Shown here in pieces: positions 9,202-18,892 of a stretch of DNA of 64,000 nt. The notes beneath the pieces are model-generated. The model saw only the letters and a list, made by a program, of their open reading frames with translations. It did no database searches and had not been told where the DNA came from. The DNA is from Synechococcus sp. CS-1325 (GTDB lineage: Bacteria > Cyanobacteriota > Cyanobacteriia > PCC-6307 > Cyanobiaceae). How positions within the stretch are numbered: the first letter of the stretch is position 1; each line of letters begins with the position of its first letter. Both the position numbers and the translations under genes were made by a program. Where the stretch lies: contig JAHLYW010000026.1 of assembly GCA_025128135.1 (NCBI GenBank), forward strand, positions 1 to 64,000. The letters run 5' to 3'.

Positions 9202-11208
9202 TCAATGGTTCCCGACCAATTTCTGGCGCAGCTTCTTGATGCGATCCCGAAAGGTGCCGGCCTCTTCGAACTCCAGGTTCCTGGCCGCCGTCTTCATCTT
9301 CTCTTCAAGCTGAAGAATCAGCTCAGGCAGGGCATCAAGGGACACGTCATCCAGGAAGGCTCGGTCATCGACCACCTCAAGGGGATCGTCATTGAGACGA
9401 CGGCTGAACTCCAGCGCAGAAAGAATGGAATTGCCGGCCCGCTTGCCGGCCGGGGAAGGGGTGATTCCGTGCTTCTCGTTGTAAGCGTGTTGAATGACAC
9501 GGCGGCGCTCTGTTTCGGAGATCGCCCTGGCCATGGAATCGGTGAGGTTATCGGCATAGAGCAGCGCCCGGCCGCTGATGTGGCGTGCTGCCCGACCGAT
9601 CGTCTGGATCAAGGAGCGCTCCGCCCGCAGAAAGCCCTCCTTGTCGGCATCAAGAATCGCCACCAGCGACACCTCAGGCAGATCCAGCCCTTCCCGCAGC
9701 AGATTGACGCCCACAAGGGCATCGAAGACGCCGTTGCGAAGGTCCTGGATGATTTCAATCCGCTCAATGGAGTGGATCTCCGAGTGGAGATAGCGCACCC
9801 GCAGACCGTTCTCGGCCAGATAGTCGGTGAGATCCTCGGCCATCCGCTTGGTGAGGGTGGTGATCAGGCTGCGCTCGCCCCGATCGGCCCGCTGCCGGAT
9901 TTCACCAAGCAGATCGTCCACCTGGCCCTCACTCGGGCGCACCTCCACCACCGGGTCGAGCACGCCGGTCGGCCGGATCACCTGCTCGGCGATCTGGCCC
10001 ACGCTCTGCTCCAGCTCCCAGCTGCCCGGAGTGGCTGACACGAAGATCGTCTGGTGAGCCTTTCCCCAGAACTCCTCGGCTTTGAGCGGCCGGTTATCGG
10101 CGGCGCTGGGCAGCCTGAAGCCATGGTCGATCAGAACCTGCTTGCGGGCCCGGTCGCCGTTGTACATCGCATGGAGCTGGGAGCAGGTGACGTGACTCTC
10201 ATCCACCACCAGCAGCCAGTCGTCGGGGAAGTAATCAATCAGGCACTCAGGGGGAGTGCCCGCCGGCCGGCCGGCCAGATGACGGGCATAGTTCTCGACC
10301 CCATTGCAGTAGCCGACTTCCTTGAGCATCTCCAGGTCGTAGGCGGTGCGCTGCTCCAGTCGCTGGGCCTCCAGCAACTTGCCCTGGCTGTAGAGCTCAT
10401 CAAGCCGCAACCGCAACTCATCGCGGATCGCAGCAACGGCGGCCTCAAGCCGATCCTTGGGGGTCACGAAGTGCTTGGCGGGATAGATGTTCACCGTGTC
10501 CAGGCTCTGCAGGATCTCACCGGTGGTGGGATCCACATAACGGATCGCCTCCACCTCGTCCCCGAACAATTCAATCCGCACCAGCCGGTCTTCGTAGGCC
10601 GGACCGATTTCGAGCACATCTCCCTTGACCCGGAAGCGACCTCGGCCAGGTTCCACATCGTTGCGGGAATACTGGTTGTTGACCAGCTCCCGCAGAGAAC
10701 CACGCAGATTGAGCGTCTCTCCGACCTGGAACCTGACAGCGGCCTTCAGATATTCGGAAGGAATTCCAAGCCCATAAATACAACTGATCGAGGCCACAAC
10801 GATCACATCGCGCCGCTCAAAAAGCGAACGGGTGGCCGAGTGTCGCAGCATGTCGATCTCTTCGTTGATCGAGGCTGTCTTAGCGATATAGGTATCCGAA
10901 ACCGGCACATAGGCCTCGGGCTGGTAATAGTCGTAATAGGAAATGAAATATTCAACGGCGTTGTTGGGGAAGAATTCCCGCAGCTCATTGCAGAGCTGGG
11001 CCGCCAGGGTCTTGTTGTGGGCAAGCACCAGGGCCGGTCGGCCGGTGCGGGCGATCACATTGGCGATCGAGAAGGTCTTGCCGGTGCCGGTGGCCCCCAG
11101 CAGGGTCTGGAAACGCTCGCCACCCTCTATCCCCTTGGTGAGAGCGGCGATGGCGGAGGGCTGGTCTCCTTTGGGCTCGTAGGGCGCCTCAAGCTGGAAT
11201 CGGGCCAT
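9202..11208 (-). CDS. uvrB: excinuclease ABC subunit UvrB
   Basis: UvrB is the damage-verifying helicase-like subunit of nucleotide excision repair. The 668-residue protein has Walker [11 protein letters not shown] (about residues 39-48), the beta-hairpin [12 protein letters not shown] that clamps one DNA strand, the DEAD-like VVDESHVT, the helicase motifs [14 protein letters not shown] and REGLDLPEV, and a C-terminal UVR motif ([17 protein letters not shown]). Length and order are standard. The ATG start at 11208 gives the usual [17 protein letters not shown] opening. It stands alone, convergent with the sugar transferase and 56 bp downstream of a small membrane-protein gene on the same strand. 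Confidence 0.97.
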   Translation of the reverse strand: MARFQLEAPYEPKGDQPSAIAALTKGIEGGERFQTLLGATGTGKTFSIANVIARTGRPALVLAHNKTLAAQLCNELREFFPNNAVEYFISYYDYYQPEAYVPVSDTYIAKTASINEEIDMLRHSATRSLFERRDVIVVASISCIYGLGIPSEYLKAAVRFQVGETLNLRGSLRELVNNQYSRNDVEPGRGRFRVKGDVLEIGPAYEDRLVRIELFGDEVEAIRYVDPTTGEILQSLDTVNIYPAKHFVTPKDRLEAAVAAIRDELRLRLDELYSQGKLLEAQRLEQRTAYDLEMLKEVGYCNGVENYARHLAGRPAGTPPECLIDYFPDDWLLVVDESHVTCSQLHAMYNGDRARKQVLIDHGFRLPSAADNRPLKAEEFWGKAHQTIFVSATPGSWELEQSVGQIAEQVIRPTGVLDPVVEVRPSEGQVDDLLGEIRQRADRGERSLITTLTKRMAEDLTDYLAENGLRVRYLHSEIHSIERIEIIQDLRNGVFDALVGVNLLREGLDLPEVSLVAILDADKEGFLRAERSLIQTIGRAARHISGRALLYADNLTDSMARAISETERRRVIQHAYNEKHGITPSPAGKRAGNSILSALEFSRRLNDDPLEVVDDRAFLDDVSLDALPELILQLEEKMKTAARNLEFEEAGTFRDRIKKLRQKLVGNH

Positions 11209-11264
11209 GCCCGTCGGGAATCAGGCGAAGCCTGAACAGGAGGAGCCGGATTCTAAGAAGGGTT

Positions 11265-11732
11265 TCAGGCCACGGCGCCACCCACCAGCGCCGCAGCACG
11301 GGTGAAGGCCACATCAAGACCCAGCAGGCGCAGGATCACGGCACTGAGCACGCTGTAGACCAGAGAGCCCAGGATGGCGCTCACCAGGCCGTTCTTGAGC
11401 CGGAAGCCCTGGATCAGCCAGGCCGCCATAGCAAACAGAACGATGCTGATCAGCCAGTTGAACAGCAGCGACACCGGGCTGATCAGGCCACCCAGGGAGG
11501 TAACGGCCCAGACGGGACCGAGCAGCAGCTTCAGGGGCCAGATCAGCAGGGTGCCGAGCAGGCCGATCACCACCGCTGAGATCAGAGCCGTGGTGAAGTT
11601 GGCCATCTCGACCCCAAGGGGGAGGGCCGCCACGATCAACAGCACTAGGGCGCGGATCGGCCACTGCAGCAACCAGACAAGAGCTCCCATAAACCCAACA
11701 ATCAACTCCGCAAGATTAGGCAGGAAGGTCAA
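11265..11732 (-). CDS. small membrane protein, YvlD/DUF360 (phage holin superfamily IV) type
   Basis: A 155-residue, highly hydrophobic protein with four or more transmembrane helices. The pattern of a helix containing IGLLGTLLIWPLKLL followed by a helix ending LIQGFRLKNGLVSAILGSL resembles the YvlD/DUF360 family, often labelled phage holin although chromosomally encoded and of unknown function. The assigned start is TTG at 11732, overlapping the stop of the upstream DUF561 gene as TTGA; an internal ATG at 11690 would shorten the first helix. The overlap suggests translational coupling. There are no phage genes around it. Confidence 0.7.
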   Translation of the reverse strand: MTFLPNLAELIVGFMGALVWLLQWPIRALVLLIVAALPLGVEMANFTTALISAVVIGLLGTLLIWPLKLLLGPVWAVTSLGGLISPVSLLFNWLISIVLFAMAAWLIQGFRLKNGLVSAILGSLVYSVLSAVILRLLGLDVAFTRAAALVGGAVA

Positions 11733-12559
11733 TCCCCTCGACCGATGACCCCGCTGTCTCCACGGACTGTCATCTCCCCATCCAGGGCAGGCGGCGCCGC
11801 TCCTGCTGGTGCCGCCAGGGCCTCTTTGAGGCTGCGCACCACGGCCACCATCGCGATCTCATCCGTGAGCCGATTCACAGCGGAACCGACGCCGACGCCG
11901 CTGGCCCCAGCGGCGATCGCCATCGGCACCGTCACCGCCGACAGGCCGGAGGCGCAGAGCACGGGAAGCGGGGCGCCGCACCACTGCAGGGCCCGGCTGA
12001 TCGCATGGGCGGCGGCCAGGGTGGGGGCGGCCTTTTCGATCAGCCCCAGGGCACCGGCGCTGAATGGGCGGGCACTGGTGCCTCCCTCCGTCTGGATCAG
12101 GTCGGCGCCGGCGGCCACCAGGTCCACAGCCAGCTGCTCCTGCTGATCGATGGGCAGCACATGGGGCACGGTGACGGAGAGCACCACATCAGGCAGCAAC
12201 CGGCGCGTTCTGAGCGTCAGGGCGATCACCTCCTCAGCGCCGAAGCGGCGGCCCAGCGGATAGAAAGCATCGAAATTGCCGATCTCCACGATCGTCGCCC
12301 CGGCGGACACGGCGGCAGGGAAGAGCTCCGGATCCACTGCCGAGGCACAGATCGGCAGGCCCGAGACGCTGGCCGCGAGGGACACCAGCTCAGGAGTGCA
12401 GGCGACATCGATCAGGTCAGCGCCCCCGGCGGCGGCAGCCCTGCTGATCCGCTCCACCGAAACCGCATCGTGGTTGGTGAGTCCGGCGATCACCTTCAAA
12501 AGCTGCCGTGAGAGCAGCGCCGCCTGGAGTTCGGCAGGCAGGCTGAAAAGACGCGACAT
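11729..12559 (-). CDS. DUF561 family TIM-barrel protein
   Basis: A 276-residue conserved cyanobacterial/plastid protein of unknown function. The TIM-barrel-like pattern is evident: VIAGLTNHDAVSVERISRAA, LIDVACTPELV, PICASAVDP, GATIVEIGNFDAFY, ADLIQTEGGTSA, and a glycine-rich phosphate-binding-type loop GASGVGVGSAVNRL near the C-terminus, recalling nitronate monooxygenase/FMN-type barrels. The ATG at 12559 gives a start just before FSLPAELQ, as family members have; a longer in-frame upstream extension overlaps tilS and looks non-coding. It is divergent from tilS (15-bp gap) and overlaps the following membrane-protein gene by 4 nt. Confidence 0.8.
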   Translation of the reverse strand: MSRLFSLPAELQAALLSRQLLKVIAGLTNHDAVSVERISRAAAAGGADLIDVACTPELVSLAASVSGLPICASAVDPELFPAAVSAGATIVEIGNFDAFYPLGRRFGAEEVIALTLRTRRLLPDVVLSVTVPHVLPIDQQEQLAVDLVAAGADLIQTEGGTSARPFSAGALGLIEKAAPTLAAAHAISRALQWCGAPLPVLCASGLSAVTVPMAIAAGASGVGVGSAVNRLTDEIAMVAVVRSLKEALAAPAGAAPPALDGEMTVRGDSGVIGRGD

Positions 12560-12574
12560 CGACGGACGGAGCAG

Positions 12575-13666
12575 TTGGAAGCGATTCTCCCACCCGAAAG
12601 CACAGGGGAGCCGGGCACCGGCCATCCCCCGAAGCCGCCCTGGGGTCCGCTGCACCAGAAGCTGCATCAGGAATTGGTGCACCGTCCCAGCCTGCTGCCG
12701 GCAGGCGAACGACTGCTGCTGGCGGTCTCAGGGGGGCAGGATTCGATGGCCCTGACCCGCTTGCTGCTCGACCTCAGTCGTTTGCACCACTGGGAGCTGC
12801 AGCTCTGGCACGGCAACCATGGCTGGCGGCCTGAAGCCGCCGACCAGGCTGCGGAACTGGCCGCCTGGTCGGCCCAGCAGGGACTCCCCATCCATTTGGA
12901 GCAGGCAGAGCCAGCACCGGGGAGCGAAGCCGCGGGGCGTTCCTGGCGCTACGGGCGGCTGCTGCACTGGGCCCGACAGCTGGGAAGCCAGCATGTGCTG
13001 ACAGGCCACACCGCCACCGATCGGGCCGAAACGGTTCTGCTGAACCTGGCCCGCGGAACCCACCGGCGTGGACTGTGCAGCCTGCGCCGCCACCGTTCCT
13101 TCGGGGCGGGCCGCTGGCTGGTGCGGCCCCTGCTGAGCCTCAGCCGGGAAGAGACAGCGGCCTTCTGCGCCGCCTGGGAGGTGCCGGTCTGGCTCGACTC
13201 AGGCAACGACCAGTTGCGCCACAGCCGCAACCGGATCCGTCACCAGGTGATCCCTGTACTGGAGGACCTTCATCCAGGTGCCAGCCGCCGGATCAGCGCC
13301 CTGGCCGAGCGCCTGGAGCAGGATTCGCTCGAAGAACTGCTCGGGCTGGCCCTGGAGCGGTTGGTGGATCCAGCCGCGCCGAAGCGGCTGAGCCGGGGGG
13401 CCCTGAGCACCTGCTCCAGCAGTTGTCAGGACCTGCTGCTGCACCATTGGCTGGAGCAGCAAACGGGCCGCAAGCTGTCCTCAAGGCCGGTGGAGCTGCT
13501 GAGCCAGCGCTTGCGGGAGCGGCCGGAGCCTGGCAGCCTCGACGTTGGCGGGGGCTGGCGGCTGGAATGGCAGAAGGACACCCTTCTGCTGCTTGAGCCG
13601 GACAACCGATCCCCTGCCACGCACCGGCACCCACCACCCAACGAAGACAATCCCTCCGATGGCTGA
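12575..13666 (+). CDS. tilS: tRNA(Ile)-lysidine synthase
   Basis: TilS lysinylates the wobble cytidine of tRNA-Ile(CAU) so that it reads AUA. The N-type ATP pyrophosphatase motif SGGQDSMAL occurs at about residue 53, followed by HGNHGWRPEA, HVLTGHTATDRAETVLLNLARG and a C-terminal domain. The 363-residue length suits a cyanobacterial TilS with a short C-terminal region. The start is uncertain: the first candidate is TTG at 12575, and no ATG lies before the PP-loop. It is divergent from the DUF561 gene and overlaps the following TPR gene by 8 nt, implying coupling. Confidence 0.9.
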   Translation: MEAILPPESTGEPGTGHPPKPPWGPLHQKLHQELVHRPSLLPAGERLLLAVSGGQDSMALTRLLLDLSRLHHWELQLWHGNHGWRPEAADQAAELAAWSAQQGLPIHLEQAEPAPGSEAAGRSWRYGRLLHWARQLGSQHVLTGHTATDRAETVLLNLARGTHRRGLCSLRRHRSFGAGRWLVRPLLSLSREETAAFCAAWEVPVWLDSGNDQLRHSRNRIRHQVIPVLEDLHPGASRRISALAERLEQDSLEELLGLALERLVDPAAPKRLSRGALSTCSSSCQDLLLHHWLEQQTGRKLSSRPVELLSQRLRERPEPGSLDVGGGWRLEWQKDTLLLLEPDNRSPATHRHPPPNEDNPSDG

Positions 13667-14264
13667 GCCCACCGATCCTGGCCTGTTCGATCAGTCCGAA
13701 CGATTCGATCAGGCCTACAGAGAAGTGGAGCTCTCCTACAGCGAGGGGCGCTTCCAGGAGGCCCTGCAGCAGGCCGATGTCCTGCTGGAGCAACACTCTC
13801 CAGGTGAGGGCGATCCCCGGACCGAGCGGCTGAAACTGATCCTCGGCCACATCCACCTGCATGGCCTGCAGCAGCCCGAGCGCGCCATCGGCCACTACCA
13901 GAATGTTCTCGACACCGGCAGCACACCCACCTACCGCGACCTGGCCGAGCAAGGCCTGAGCCTCTGTCAGGACGCGATCGCCCGGTCGGCCACCATCCTG
14001 CCGGCCGGCATGACGGACAGTGCCAGGGCGGGAATCGCCTCACCGGCGATGCCCTGGTTGCTGGAGTCGGGCTCCGGCCCCTCTGGGCAGGATCTGGATT
14101 TCTCGATCGAACCGGTTCGGGTCGAGGAGCTGATCTTCACCGCACCCGCCGCTTCGAAGGGTCCGGCAATGGCGCAACCCTCCCAGACCAAAGCCTCCCT
14201 GGCCGTTGATCCCCTGGCCGAGGCTGAGCTGGCCAGGGGGCTGCTGAGGGTGGTGCTGAGCTGA
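13659..14264 (+). CDS. TPR-like hypothetical protein
   Basis: A 201-residue protein beginning MAEPTDPGLFDQ. The first ~110 residues form helical repeats of TPR character (YSEGRFQEALQQADVLLEQ, LILGHIHLHGLQQPERAIGHYQNVL). The C-terminal half is Ala/Ser/Pro-rich with a conserved-looking VEELIFTAPA segment. No catalytic motif is visible and I do not recognise a named family. The ATG at 13659 overlaps the tilS stop by 8 nt, so it is probably translated together with tilS. Its stop codon lies in a small hairpin that also contains the stop of the convergent rnj gene. Confidence 0.75.
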   Translation: MAEPTDPGLFDQSERFDQAYREVELSYSEGRFQEALQQADVLLEQHSPGEGDPRTERLKLILGHIHLHGLQQPERAIGHYQNVLDTGSTPTYRDLAEQGLSLCQDAIARSATILPAGMTDSARAGIASPAMPWLLESGSGPSGQDLDFSIEPVRVEELIFTAPAASKGPAMAQPSQTKASLAVDPLAEAELARGLLRVVLS

Positions 14265-14272
14265 CGCTCAGC
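14255..14272. terminator. hairpin spanning both stop codons of a convergent pair
   Basis: GCTGAG (14255-14260) pairs with CTCAGC (14267-14272) around a 6-nt loop. The TPR-gene stop (14262-14264) and the rnj stop (14268-14270, complement) both lie inside. No T-tract is present; a bidirectional termination role is only suggested by position. Confidence 0.3.
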
Positions 14273-16247
14273 CTGCGGCCGTTGAGCGGCGGCGGCGCAC
14301 CCGGTTGGCAGGCATCTCCGGCTCTTCCGATGGGGCGGCGATCACGGCAGCGGCGATCACCGGTGCCTTGGTCACCACAGCCGCCACCGCAGTGGTGGCC
14401 GGAGCCGGCTCGTTGCGAGGTCCGACATTGCGGATCACTTCACGGCTGGTTTCGCGACCACCCTGCCGGCCAGAGCGACCAGCCGGACGGGTATCCGGCT
14501 CAGCATCGGCCCGCCCCTTGTAGGCGGGTGTGCCAGCGGGAGCCGGCTGAACCAGACAGATGATCAGGGGTTCCACCTGCAATTCACGACGCAGTCGCCG
14601 CTGCAGCCCCACTTCGATCTCCCGCTGGACACCCACCCAATCCACCTCCGGGGCGGTGCCACCGGTCTGGCGGCAAAGCTGGTTCCAGCGGTTTTCGAGC
14701 ACCCAGCCGATCTCACGCTCAGCCCAGATCGAGAGCTTGCGGGCATCGGCCGTGGTGACCACGCCGCGGAGGTTGACCCGTGGTGGCGCTCCCATCACAC
14801 CGTCGGTGCTGATCACGGTGAGCAGGGTGATCACGCCGTCTTCCGCCAGTTGCTGGCGTTCCTTGAGCACCCGGGCATCGACGATGCCGTTGCGGGAGGC
14901 ATCGAGCAGTTCAATACCCGCCTTGACCGGATCCCCCTTGCGGATCGAATCAGGGGTGAGCTCCACCACATCACCGTTATCGACGATCAGGATGTGATCA
15001 GCCGGCACACCCATCGACTGGGCGGTCTTGGAATGGCAGACCAGCATGCGGTGCTCGCCATGCACCGGTACGAAATACTTCGGCCTGGTCAGAGCCAGCA
15101 TCAGCTTGTGATCCTCCTGGGAGCCATGGCCGGATACATGGATACCTTCTCCTTTGCCATAAACAACCTTGGCACCGAGCATCATCAACCGATCAATCGT
15201 GTTGACCACGGAGATCGTGTTCCCGGGAATCGGGCTGGCTGAGAAGATGATCGTGTCAGTGGACTTGACCTGCACCTGGGGGTGCTCGGATCGGGAGATG
15301 CGGCTGAGGGCAGCCAGCTCCTCACCCTGGCTGCCGGTCATCAGCAGGAGGGTTTCACGATCGGGCAGGTCACGGATCTGCTTGATTGGCACAAACAGAT
15401 CATCCGGGCAGCGGATATAACCAAGCTCGCGGGCCTTGGCGATCACATTGAGCATGGAACGGCCGAGCAGGCCCACTTTGCGACCATGCTTGAGCGCCAG
15501 CTCGAGAATCATCGAAACCCGGTGAACCGAACTGGCGAACGTGGTCACGATCACCCGGCCTTCTGCGCTGGCGAAGTGGCGATCGAGATTGGGAAACACC
15601 GCCCGTTCAGGGGGGGTGAAACCTGGCAGTTCGGCGTTGGTGGAATCACTGAACAGGCAGAGCACCCCCTGCTCTCCGTAATGGGCCATGCGCTGGATGT
15701 CGAAGAATTCGCCATCCACAGGAGTGTGATCGAACTTGAAGTCGCCGGTGAACACAATCACACCAACAGGGGTGGTGATGGCCAGGCTGAAGCTGTCGGC
15801 GATCGAGTGGGTGTTACGGATGAACTCCACCTGGAAGTGCTGTCCCACCTTGACAACATCCCGTGGGCTGACGGTCTGGATCACGGTGCGGTCGGTGACC
15901 GCCGCCTCTTCCATCTTTCCCTGCAACATCGACATGGCCAACCGCGGGCCATAGATCACGGGAATGCTGAAGTTCTTGAGGTGATGGGGGATGCCACCGA
16001 TGTGATCCTCATGTCCGTGGGTCACGATCATGCCCCGGATGCGCTTCTGGTTCTCGCGCAGGTAGCTGGTGTCAGGCAGCACCACATTGACGCCGTGCAT
16101 GCCATCGCTGGGAAAGGCGAGGCCGGCATCGACGAGCATCAGATCATCGCCGTACTCGAACACACAGGTGTTCTTGCCGATCTCATGGAGGCCGCCGAGG
16201 GGAATCACCCTCAGGGTGGGCTTGGTGCCGTTGGTGGTAGTGCTCAT
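14268..16247 (-). CDS. rnj: ribonuclease J
   Basis: RNase J is a metallo-beta-lactamase/beta-CASP nuclease with endo- and 5'-3' exonuclease activity in RNA decay and rRNA maturation. The N-terminal VIPLGGLHEIGKNTCVFEY, the zinc motif THGHEDHIGG, the metal-binding FSDSTNAELPG region and the beta-CASP segment LMTGSQGEE...HVSGHGSQED are all present. The C-terminal ~100 residues form a low-complexity Ala/Val/Arg-rich tail ending RRRRS, beyond the conserved core. The start is ATG at 16247 (MSTTTNGTK); an in-frame ATG at 16259 adds four residues. It lies 97 bp downstream of dapA and is probably co-transcribed with asd-dapA. Confidence 0.95.
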   Translation of the reverse strand: MSTTTNGTKPTLRVIPLGGLHEIGKNTCVFEYGDDLMLVDAGLAFPSDGMHGVNVVLPDTSYLRENQKRIRGMIVTHGHEDHIGGIPHHLKNFSIPVIYGPRLAMSMLQGKMEEAAVTDRTVIQTVSPRDVVKVGQHFQVEFIRNTHSIADSFSLAITTPVGVIVFTGDFKFDHTPVDGEFFDIQRMAHYGEQGVLCLFSDSTNAELPGFTPPERAVFPNLDRHFASAEGRVIVTTFASSVHRVSMILELALKHGRKVGLLGRSMLNVIAKARELGYIRCPDDLFVPIKQIRDLPDRETLLLMTGSQGEELAALSRISRSEHPQVQVKSTDTIIFSASPIPGNTISVVNTIDRLMMLGAKVVYGKGEGIHVSGHGSQEDHKLMLALTRPKYFVPVHGEHRMLVCHSKTAQSMGVPADHILIVDNGDVVELTPDSIRKGDPVKAGIELLDASRNGIVDARVLKERQQLAEDGVITLLTVISTDGVMGAPPRVNLRGVVTTADARKLSIWAEREIGWVLENRWNQLCRQTGGTAPEVDWVGVQREIEVGLQRRLRRELQVEPLIICLVQPAPAGTPAYKGRADAEPDTRPAGRSGRQGGRETSREVIRNVGPRNEPAPATTAVAAVVTKAPVIAAAVIAAPSEEPEMPANRVRRRRSTAAG

Positions 16248-16344
16248 GGGTTGGAACATCCGGGGTGAATCCGGGGAGGGGAAAACTGGAGGGGCCTGAA
16301 GCAGAGATCTCCGGGCCAGGGTGCGCCGGAGGTGAGCCGTGGCG

Positions 16345-17253
16345 TCAGGTGGGACGCAGGGCAGCCAGGGCGGTGGTCAGGCGGTCGCGCACGTCGCTGT
16401 CGGCGGAAACAAGAGGGAGGCGGGGGGAACCGACGGGCCAGCCCTCGAGCTCCAGAGCCGCCTTGACGGGAATCGGATTGGTGGTGGAGAACAGGGCCCG
16501 GCAGAGGGGCAGCAACCTGTCATGCAGGGCCAGGGCGCCAGGGTGGTCGCCGCCCAGAAAAGCCTGGATCATCTGCTGGATCTGGCGACCGACCAGATGG
16601 CTGGCCACGCTCACAACCCCGACCGCTCCGACGGCGAGCATCGGCAGCGTGAGGGCGTCATCACCGCTGTAGATGGCCAGACGGTTCCCGCAGAGCTGGC
16701 GAAGCCGGCTGACCTCATCGATGCTGCCGCTGGCCGCCTTGAAACTCACCACATTGGGGAGGTCCATCAGGCGGGCGGTGGTTTCGGCCGAAAGGCTGCA
16801 GCCGGTGCGGCCTGGAATGTTGTAGAGCATCACCGGCATGGTTGGAGCCGCCATGGCGATCGCTCGGAAATGGGCTTCCAGCCCCTCCTGGGGAGGCTTG
16901 TTGTAATAGGGAACCACCACCAGCGCACCATCCGCTCCCTGGTCCTGCGCCTGGCCGATGGCCTGGACCGCCTCAGCGGTGCAGTTGCTGCCTGTGCCGG
17001 CGATCACCAGGGCCCGCTCCCCGACCGCCGCCTTCACCGTGGCAAGCAAATCGTGCTGTTCCTCCCAGCTCAGCGTGGGGGATTCACCGGTGGTGCCACA
17101 GACCACCAGGCCATCGGAGCCATGGTTCACCAGGTGCTCGGCCAGACGGCCGGCCTGGAGCAGATCCACCGATCCGTCGGCGGCGAAGGGGGTGACCATC
17201 GCGGTGACCACCCGCCCGAATGGAATGGTGGAGCTGGAGAGGACCGCGTTCAA
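16345..17253 (-). CDS. dapA: 4-hydroxy-tetrahydrodipicolinate synthase
   Basis: DapA condenses pyruvate with aspartate semialdehyde, committing flux to lysine and diaminopimelate. The 302-residue barrel has [25 protein letters not shown], the catalytic tyrosine in LYNIPGRTG and the Schiff-base lysine in VVSFKAASG. The start is TTG at 17253, overlapping the asd stop as TTGA, so translation is probably coupled. The pairing with asd fits the pathway: asd makes the DapA substrate. Confidence 0.96.
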   Translation of the reverse strand: MNAVLSSSTIPFGRVVTAMVTPFAADGSVDLLQAGRLAEHLVNHGSDGLVVCGTTGESPTLSWEEQHDLLATVKAAVGERALVIAGTGSNCTAEAVQAIGQAQDQGADGALVVVPYYNKPPQEGLEAHFRAIAMAAPTMPVMLYNIPGRTGCSLSAETTARLMDLPNVVSFKAASGSIDEVSRLRQLCGNRLAIYSGDDALTLPMLAVGAVGVVSVASHLVGRQIQQMIQAFLGGDHPGALALHDRLLPLCRALFSTTNPIPVKAALELEGWPVGSPRLPLVSADSDVRDRLTTALAALRPT

Positions 17254-18335
17254 GCAACACCTCCCAGCGACACGGCAGACAGGGAGGGAATCGCCTGAGC
17301 CGGCTCCAGCAGCAGTTCGGCGATCTGGATGGCATTGAGCGCAGCCCCCTTGCGGATCTGATCTCCGCAGAGCCAGAGCTCCAACGCCCGGGGGTCGCTG
17401 ATGTCCTGACGGATGCGGCCGATTGCAACGGGGTCGCGACCGGTCACATCGGTTGGCATCGGGAAGCGATTCGTCGCGAAATCCTCGATCAACTCAACGC
17501 CCGCCGCCGCCGCCAGCAGATCCCTGGCCTCCTCGACCGGAAAGGGTTCCGAGAAAGCGATGTTGACCGCCTCGGAATGGGCGCGCAACACAGGAACCCG
17601 CACACAGGTGGCCGTGAGCCGCAGATCAGGCAAGCCAAGGATCTTGCGGGTTTCATTCACCATCTTCAGCTCCTCCTCGCAGTAGCCATTGGGCTGCAGA
17701 GGCGAGTTGTGCAGAAAGAGATTGAAGGCCAGGGAATGGGGCAGCACCGCGCTGATCGGATCACCACCGTCGAGCACGGTGCGGCTCAGCTGCCGCAACT
17801 CCTCCATCGCCCGGGCACCGGCTCCGCTGGCGGATTGATAGGTGCTCACGACGACCCGCTCGATCGGCCGACGCGCCTGCAACGGTGCCAGGGCCAGGGT
17901 CAGCAGGATCGTGGTGCAGTTCGGATTGGCAATGATTCCCTGATGGGAAGTGGCGGCCTGGGGATTCACCTCCGGCACCACCAGAGGAACGAGCGGATCC
18001 AGGCGAAAGGCACTGGAGTTGTCGATCACCAAAGCCCCTGCCGAAACCGCAACGGGGGCCCACTGCCTGGAGATCGAGCCACCGGCCGAAGCCAGCACCA
18101 GATCCACTCCCGCCAAGGCTTCGGTCGTCACCGCCTGCACCCTCAGCTCCCGGCCCTGCCAGGAGATGAGCTGACCGGCGGAACGTGGCGAGGCAAGCAA
18201 CCGGAGTTCCCCCACCGGAAACCGACGCTCCGCCAGCAGGGCCAGCAACTCCTGGCCAACGGCACCGGTGGCGCCGAGCACGGCGACGACCAGGGGCCGC
18301 TGGGGCAGGAACGGGGAGGGCGAAACGGAGGACAA
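17250..18335 (-). CDS. asd: aspartate-semialdehyde dehydrogenase
   Basis: Asd reduces aspartyl phosphate to aspartate semialdehyde with NADPH. The Rossmann motif [15 protein letters not shown], the catalytic-cysteine segment [21 protein letters not shown] and [10 protein letters not shown] are standard. No ATG precedes the core. The TTG at 18335 gives a start ([14 protein letters not shown]) close to that of other picocyanobacterial Asd proteins and a 361-residue product. The frame stays open to another TTG at 18434, which would add a Pro/Ser/Thr repeat encoded by the 12-bp tandem repeat at 18365-18400; I regard that as probably untranslated. First gene of an asd-dapA-rnj unit. Confidence 0.93.
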   Translation of the reverse strand: MSSVSPSPFLPQRPLVVAVLGATGAVGQELLALLAERRFPVGELRLLASPRSAGQLISWQGRELRVQAVTTEALAGVDLVLASAGGSISRQWAPVAVSAGALVIDNSSAFRLDPLVPLVVPEVNPQAATSHQGIIANPNCTTILLTLALAPLQARRPIERVVVSTYQSASGAGARAMEELRQLSRTVLDGGDPISAVLPHSLAFNLFLHNSPLQPNGYCEEELKMVNETRKILGLPDLRLTATCVRVPVLRAHSEAVNIAFSEPFPVEEARDLLAAAAGVELIEDFATNRFPMPTDVTGRDPVAIGRIRQDISDPRALELWLCGDQIRKGAALNAIQIAELLLEPAQAIPSLSAVSLGGVA

Positions 18336-18892
18336 CGGCAGCGAAGAGCTAGGGCTTGAGCTTGGAGTTGGGCTTGGAGTTGGGCTTGGAGTTGGGCTTG
18401 GCGGCAGAGGATCGGATCCGACGTCTGGAATCAAAGGTGTTGGATCAGAAGCGTTGAAGCGGAACCAGGAAGCTGATACGCAACTTGATTGATTCGGAAA
18501 TCAGCTTGCGGGACGTTGAGGCTGGCGATCAGGACTGTTCCGATCGATGGGTGGATTGCCTGGGCAGGAGCGAGGGAGGTCCAGGGAGAAAAAGAAGAGC
18601 TGGCCTGAAATCAGAAACGGCAGGGTGAAGAGATGAAAGTGAAAAACTGAGGATCGGCTTCTTGGAGGCTGGCTTCTCTTGAGAGCCAGTAAGCACTGTT
18701 CCTGGAAGTGATCCTGGAAGCGTGGGGACCCAGCGGAGCCGGGCCTCACATTTGTTCTCAAATGATCATACGCCCAGTCAGGCCATGCTCCCCGCGATCA
18801 CGACCCGGCTGAACGGGCTGAACTGGGGTGGCGGCAGCATGGGTTTCTAGGATCGACGGCTGCCCTGCATCGCCGGTCCGGCCGGTCCGCCC
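18336..18892. other. 557-bp intergenic region between divergent asd and tig
   Basis: No convincing gene is seen. It holds a 12-bp tandem repeat (18365-18400), a purine-rich stretch around 18560-18660, a small hairpin (CATTTG 18749-18754 / CAAATG 18759-18764, 4-nt loop), and presumably the tig and asd promoters. Its length is unusual for this compact window, leaving room for a leader or small RNA, for which I see no diagnostic motif. Confidence 0.5.
18365..18400. repeat. three perfect copies of a 12-bp tandem repeat
   Basis: The unit GAGTTGGGCTTG occurs at 18365-18376, 18377-18388 and 18389-18400, with a degenerate half unit just before. It lies just upstream of the preferred asd start; if translated in the asd frame it would encode a Thr-Pro-Ser-Pro repeat. 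The copy number could vary between strains. Confidence 0.9.

Noticed and set aside
11265..11732. Prophage holin
   Set aside because: The protein is of a chromosomal YvlD-like family and no lysin, capsid or integrase genes are near; the holin label would mislead.
18501..18761. 86-codon minus-strand frame in the asd-tig gap
   Set aside because: Arg/Pro/Phe-rich sequence with no recognisable pattern; probably chance.
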